Of a stretch of 27,086 bases of DNA, positions 23,432-27,086 are shown piece after piece. Source of the stretch: an uncultured Eubacterium sp. (GTDB lineage: Bacteria > Bacillota > Clostridia > Oscillospirales > Acutalibacteraceae); NCBI GenBank assembly GCA_934512155.1, contig CAKSWS010000020.1, positions 1 through 27,086 of the forward strand, read 5' to 3'. The position numbers and the translations under genes are program-made. Below the pieces are notes generated by a model. That model was not told where the DNA came from. It searched no databases and saw only the letters and a program-made list of their open reading frames with translations. Numbering within the stretch: position 1 is the first letter of the stretch; each line of letters begins with the position of its first letter.

Positions 23432-24248
23432 GTTTTCTCAAAAATTGCTTGATAAGCCTTACTTAATTTGGGCAATTCTTTTTATTATTGCGCCTCTGAT
23501 TATGGTTTTGTATTATTCCTTAACAGATGCCACAGGAGCATTCACTTTTAAGAATTTTACTGCATTACCTGATTTTACGGCAACAATTTTATTGTCTGTA
23601 TTATATGGAGTTGTTGCAACTGTCATATGTTTGCTGGTCGGTTACCCTTTTGCCTACTTTTTAACAAAATTGCATCTCAACACTCAAAAAATCTTTTTTC
23701 TTCTTGTAATGATTCCTATGTGGATGAATTTTTTAATAAGAACATATTCTTGGATGACAATTTTGGGTGATACAGGTATTATTAACAGTTTTTTAAATCT
23801 TATTGGCTTACCTTCGCTAAAACTTATAAATACAGGCGGAGCTGTTATTTTAGGCATGGTTTATAATTTTTTACCATATATGATTTTGCCGATTTATTCA
23901 ATTCTTAACAAAATGGATCGTTCACTTGTTGAGGCAGCACAAGATTTAGGTTCAAGCAAGGCGCAGGTTTTCAGAAAAGTTGTTATGCCTTTGTCTTTAC
24001 CTGGTGTTATCAGCGGAATAACAATGGTTTTTGTTCCTTGTGTTTCAACATTTTACATTACACAAAAATTAGGCGGCGGTCAAATTGTTTTAATCGGCGA
24101 TGTTATTGAAACTCAGTTTCAAAGTGCCAACAATTACAATTTGGGAGCAAGTCTTTCATTTGTTCTGATGATATTAATTTTAATTTGTCTTGGTATTATG
24201 AATTACTTTGGTGCAGATGACGATAGTGAGGGAGGAGTAGTAATATGA
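23421..24248 (+). CDS. potB: Spermidine/putrescine ABC transporter permease PotB
   Basis: A 275-aa inner-membrane permease with about six helices and the ATPase-contact EAA loop [23 protein letters not shown] 23421 is chosen because GGGAGG lies 6 nt upstream and [20 protein letters not shown] is a normal family start. The frame stays open for 27 more codons upstream inside potA, but that part has no ribosome site and is antiquated noise of the overlapping gene. It overlaps potC by four bases (ATGA). Confidence 0.94.
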   Translation: MKSKFSQKLLDKPYLIWAILFIIAPLIMVLYYSLTDATGAFTFKNFTALPDFTATILLSVLYGVVATVICLLVGYPFAYFLTKLHLNTQKIFFLLVMIPMWMNFLIRTYSWMTILGDTGIINSFLNLIGLPSLKLINTGGAVILGMVYNFLPYMILPIYSILNKMDRSLVEAAQDLGSSKAQVFRKVVMPLSLPGVISGITMVFVPCVSTFYITQKLGGGQIVLIGDVIETQFQSANNYNLGASLSFVLMILILICLGIMNYFGADDDSEGGVVI

Positions 24249-25069
24249 AAAAGAAAAAACTTTCTCCGGGTGCTAAAATTTATATGCTTTTAATTTTTAT
24301 ATTTCTTTATGCACCTATCGTTGTTATGGCTATGTTTTCATTTAATGAATCTTCAAGCACTTATGTTTTTACCGGGTTTTCTACAAAATGGTGGAATGAA
24401 ATGTTTCACAATTCATCTTCTATGAATGCTTTAAAAAACACTTTAATTCTTGCTGTTGTTTCATCAATTTTAGCAACATTATTGGGCACAGCCGCTGCTG
24501 TCGGTATTTTTAACGGTAAAAATAAAATATATAAAAATACACTAATGACCGTAACAAATGTACCGATGATGAATCCTGAAATAGTAACCGGTATATCTAT
24601 GATGCTTTTGTTTGTTTTTGCAGGAACTCTTATTAACAAATCAAATGTTTTAGGCTTTGGAACTTTATTAATTGCTCACATTACTTTTTGTTTACCTTAC
24701 GTAATTTTAAATGTACTACCCAAATTAAAACAGTTTGATTATAATGTTTATGAAGCAGCTGTTGATTTAGGATGTAAGCCTGTTCACGCCTTTTTCAAGG
24801 TGGTTTTCCCAAACATCACAAGCGGAATATTTACAGGTCTTATTATGAGCTTTACGCTTTCTCTTGATGATTTTATAATTTCTTATTTTACTAACGGTCC
24901 GAGCTTCCAAACCTTGCCAATTTATATTTTTTCAATGACTAAAAAGCGTGTTAAACCAGATATGTATGCACTTTCAACATTAATTTTTGTTGTAATATTG
25001 GTTTTATTGGTGTCAATGAATCTTCTTCAGTTTAGGGCAGAAAAAAAGAACAGGAGTGAGCATAAATGA
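24245..25069 (+). CDS. potC: Spermidine/putrescine ABC transporter permease PotC
   Basis: The 274-aa second permease of the polyamine importer, expected to pair with PotB. The EAA loop YEAAVDLGCKPVHAFFKVVF and the signature LSLDDFIISYFTNGP are typical of PotC and related spermidine permeases. GGGAGGAG precedes the start, and the ATG overlaps the potB stop. It overlaps potD by four bases (ATGA) in turn, so all four subunits appear translationally coupled. Confidence 0.94.
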   Translation: MKKKKLSPGAKIYMLLIFIFLYAPIVVMAMFSFNESSSTYVFTGFSTKWWNEMFHNSSSMNALKNTLILAVVSSILATLLGTAAAVGIFNGKNKIYKNTLMTVTNVPMMNPEIVTGISMMLLFVFAGTLINKSNVLGFGTLLIAHITFCLPYVILNVLPKLKQFDYNVYEAAVDLGCKPVHAFFKVVFPNITSGIFTGLIMSFTLSLDDFIISYFTNGPSFQTLPIYIFSMTKKRVKPDMYALSTLIFVVILVLLVSMNLLQFRAEKKNRSEHK

Positions 25070-26322
25070 AAAAGATATTAATTTTTTTATTAACATTTGT
25101 TTTAATTATTGCTCCAATCTCTTTAGTTGCTTATGCCGATGATGAAGTATTCACTGATGAACAAATTGAATATTATAAGAACTTAGGACTTCAGGGAACG
25201 ACAATTAACGTTTATAACTGGGGTGAATATATTTCTGACGGCGGCGACGGATCTATGGATGTTGTTTCTGAATTTGAACGACTTACAGGCGCAAAGGTTA
25301 ATTACACTAATTTTGAATCAAATGAAAATATGTATTCAAAACTTGCCGGTGGCGGAGTTTCTTATGACGTTATAGTTCCAAGCGATTATATGATTTCAAG
25401 ATTAGTTAATGAAGATATGTTACTTGAAATTGATTGGGACAATGTACCTAATATTAATTTAATTGATGATGAATATAAAAATTTATATTTTGACCCAGAA
25501 CAAAAGTATTCTATTTGCTATAATGTAGGCACAACTGTGCTTATTTATAACACGAAACTTGTTAAAGAAAAGCCGAAAAGTTGGTCTGTTTTGTGGGATG
25601 AACAATATAAAAATCAAGTTTTAATGTTTAATAATTCCCGTGATGCCTTTGCTATTGCCCAAGCTATGTTAGGCCAAAATTTAAACACAACAAATGAACA
25701 GGACTGGCAGGATGCCGCTGAATTGCTTGCAAAGCAAAAAGATGCAGTTTCTCCTGTTTATGTTATGGATGAAGTGTTTAATTTAATGGAAAGCGGCGAA
25801 TATGCTTTTGCAACTTATTACGCCGGCGATTATGTTTTAATGTGTGAAAATAATGAAGATTTGGATTATTGTTTTCCTGAAGAAGGCGTAAATATATTTT
25901 ATGATGCTTTTTGCATTCCTAAATGTTCGCAAAACAAGAGAGGTGCTGAAGCGTTTATTAACTTTATGCATGAGCCTCAGGTCGCATTGGAAAATTCAGA
26001 ATATATTTATTATGCGTCTCCTAATATAAGTGTGCGTAGTAACGATGAAAGTTCATTATATAAGAATGGAGCCGTATATCCCGAAATTACGCCTTATGGC
26101 CAGTATTTTGATAATTTGCCGCAAAATATTTTGGAGTTGCAGTCTAATTTGTGGACTAAAGTTAAAAGTGGAAATTTATCAAATGAAAGTGAATCACAAA
26201 AAAGAAAAATATATACAGAATCCGCCGTATTGGGCGGTGTAATTATAATTTTTGTTGTATCAAAAATTATTAGTAACGTAAAAAAAAGAAAAATAGAGGA
26301 TTTAAGTGATTTATATGATTAA
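25066..26322 (+). CDS. potD: PotD-like polyamine-binding protein with C-terminal membrane anchor
   Basis: A 418-aa substrate-binding protein for the potABC importer, outside the cell membrane. A signal sequence (1-24) ends in VAYADD and has no lipobox cysteine. The binding domain starts TTINVYNWGEYI (45-56) and has VPSDYM (104-109). At the C-terminus a hydrophobic segment (about 385-404) followed by KKRK (406-409) forms a membrane anchor with a short cytoplasmic tail. Compared with Escherichia coli PotD, some ligand contacts look changed: the strand with Trp229 reads ATYYAGDYV, and the following motif is FPEEGVNIFYD instead of one with two Trp. Polyamine specificity is therefore likely but not certain. 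Confidence 0.92.
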   Translation: MKKILIFLLTFVLIIAPISLVAYADDEVFTDEQIEYYKNLGLQGTTINVYNWGEYISDGGDGSMDVVSEFERLTGAKVNYTNFESNENMYSKLAGGGVSYDVIVPSDYMISRLVNEDMLLEIDWDNVPNINLIDDEYKNLYFDPEQKYSICYNVGTTVLIYNTKLVKEKPKSWSVLWDEQYKNQVLMFNNSRDAFAIAQAMLGQNLNTTNEQDWQDAAELLAKQKDAVSPVYVMDEVFNLMESGEYAFATYYAGDYVLMCENNEDLDYCFPEEGVNIFYDAFCIPKCSQNKRGAEAFINFMHEPQVALENSEYIYYASPNISVRSNDESSLYKNGAVYPEITPYGQYFDNLPQNILELQSNLWTKVKSGNLSNESESQKRKIYTESAVLGGVIIIFVVSKIISNVKKRKIEDLSDLYD

Positions 26323-26983
26323 ATGTATTATTTTTGATTTAGACGGAACACTTGTTGAAACTATTGATGATTTAGGACTTGCTTGTGATTATTTACTCAA
26401 AGAAAAAGGAATTGAGCCTAAATGGACTAAAGCTGATTATAAACAATTTGTTGGAAATGGGGCAAAATTACTTGTTGAGCGAGCTTTTGAGGGTAAACTT
26501 AGCCCTGAAGAGTTAGAAAAACAATATGAATTGTTTAAGATTAAATATAATGAAATTAAACTTGATAACGCATATGCTTATGAAGGCATGAAAGATGTAG
26601 TTAATACGTTTAAACAAAATGGGTTTAAAGTAGCCGTTTGTACAAATAAACCAAATACAGCCGCTGTTGATATGGTTAAGACTCTGTATGGTGAAGATAC
26701 TTTTGACTACATATTAGGCGCAACAGACGACGTTGCCAAAAAGCCAAATACAGAAATGCCGAATATTATATTAAATCATCTAAATATTAAACCAAATGAT
26801 TGTGTATGGATAGGCGACAGCAGTGTAGATATTGAAACTGCAAAAAATTTAGGTTGTGAAAGTATTGCTGTTACTTGGGGATTTAGACCTTTTTCCGAGC
26901 TTTTCAAATGTTATCCGACGGTGATTGTTGATAAACCAAAAGAAATTTTAAAATTTTTTAATTTAGTTATTGACAAACAGTGA
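26315..26983 (+). CDS. HAD-family phosphatase, phosphoglycolate phosphatase-like
   Basis: A 222-aa cytoplasmic HAD hydrolase with a helical cap. The four motifs are visible: nucleophile Asp8 and Asp10 (FDLDGTLV), Thr110 (VCTNKP), Lys142/Lys143 (KKPNTE) and Asp168/Asp172 (IGDSSVDIETA). It is of the Gph/PGP class, which removes phosphate from phosphoglycolate or other small phosphates; the true substrate is unknown. ATG 26315 gives the usual family start, MIKCIIFDLDGT. An in-frame GTG at 26306 has a better spaced ribosome site (AGAGGA at 26295-26300) and would add three residues. It overlaps potD, so it is probably the last gene of the pot operon. No terminator is seen before the tRNA promoter. 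Confidence 0.92.
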   Translation: MIKCIIFDLDGTLVETIDDLGLACDYLLKEKGIEPKWTKADYKQFVGNGAKLLVERAFEGKLSPEELEKQYELFKIKYNEIKLDNAYAYEGMKDVVNTFKQNGFKVAVCTNKPNTAAVDMVKTLYGEDTFDYILGATDDVAKKPNTEMPNIILNHLNIKPNDCVWIGDSSVDIETAKNLGCESIAVTWGFRPFSELFKCYPTVIVDKPKEILKFFNLVIDKQ

Positions 26984-26998
26984 TTCTTCTGTTATAAT
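26970..26998 (+). promoter_or_regulatory. Strong sigma-A promoter of the tRNA-Leu gene
   Basis: A perfect TTGACA (26970-26975), a 17-nt spacer and a perfect TATAAT (26993-26998). The -35 box lies within the last codons of the phosphatase gene. Such consensus promoters are typical of stable RNA genes. Confidence 0.85.
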
Positions 26999-27012
26999 CC
27001 ATATCGTTGTGA

Positions 27013-27086
27013 GCGAGAGTGGCGGAATCGGCAGACGCGCACGTTTGAGGGGCGTGTGGGGCGACTCGTACGGGTTCAAGTCCCGT
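27013..27086 (+). tRNA. tRNA-Leu (anticodon GAG), 3' end cut by window edge
   Basis: The sequence begins with acceptor strand GCGAGAG, then TGGCGGAATCGGCAGACGCG as the D-arm region, an anticodon stem CACGT / GCGTG with loop TTGAGGG, anticodon GAG, a long variable arm typical of leucine tRNA (GTGGGGCGACTCGT) and a T-arm ACGGGTTCAAGTCCCGT. Only the 3' acceptor strand and CCA end are missing at the edge. Confidence 0.95.

Overview
The window reads as chromosomal DNA of a low-GC, anaerobic, spore-forming Firmicute of the class Clostridia, most likely a gut Ruminococcaceae/Oscillospiraceae-type organism. The reasons are AT-rich codon use, AGGAGG-type Shine-Dalgarno sites, textbook sigma-A promoters (TTGACA, 17-nt spacer, TATAAT), a dipicolinate synthase pair (dpaA-dpaB) specific to spore formers, DUF6171, a CsoR/CopA copper operon and a GH51 arabinofuranosidase. 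The species is inferred only from protein style; no rRNA is present.

Layout, left to right. (1) 1-634, minus strand: a Gfo/Idh/MocA oxidoreductase cut by the left edge, divergent from (2) a two-gene heterodimeric ABC exporter (761-4224). (3) 4276-4541 is a deletion scar: the first seven codons of what looks like a response regulator joined to the tail of a carbohydrate-binding-domain (DUF4353-like) protein. (4) A zinc-ribbon membrane protein with its own promoter and terminator (4657-5680). (5) An OYE-type NADH:flavin oxidoreductase (5739-7811), followed four bases later by (6) the copper module: a promoter with two CsoR-type operators, csoR, and copA with an N-terminal and a C-terminal metal-binding domain.

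(7) 10844-14927 is the most unusual part. It holds a family of about 47-53-nt palindromic repeats in both orientations. Their second hairpin changes sequence from copy to copy but stays self-complementary. A DUF559 (Vsr-fold) endonuclease gene sits between two inverted copies. Next come a 920-aa secreted protein and a 49-aa peptide gene that share a terminator, then three more full repeat copies. One further copy lies between csoR and copA.

(8) Metabolic and housekeeping genes follow: an M24 aminopeptidase (minus) divergent from cytoplasmic GH51 abfA plus a DUF6171 gene; an orphan EIIC-like membrane protein and an AlkD-like glycosylase whose start lies in a hairpin; convergent murC (minus); dpaA-dpaB with a possible sigma-K promoter; and potABCD plus a HAD phosphatase in one overlapping operon. 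The window ends in a tRNA-Leu(GAG), cut in its 3' acceptor strand, with a near-perfect promoter.

The best candidate for something new is the repeat family and its embedded DUF559 gene. The arrangement resembles REP/BIME elements with their RAYT transposases, but with a restriction-endonuclease-fold protein instead. This is an inference from layout, and decisive tests are given in the findings.
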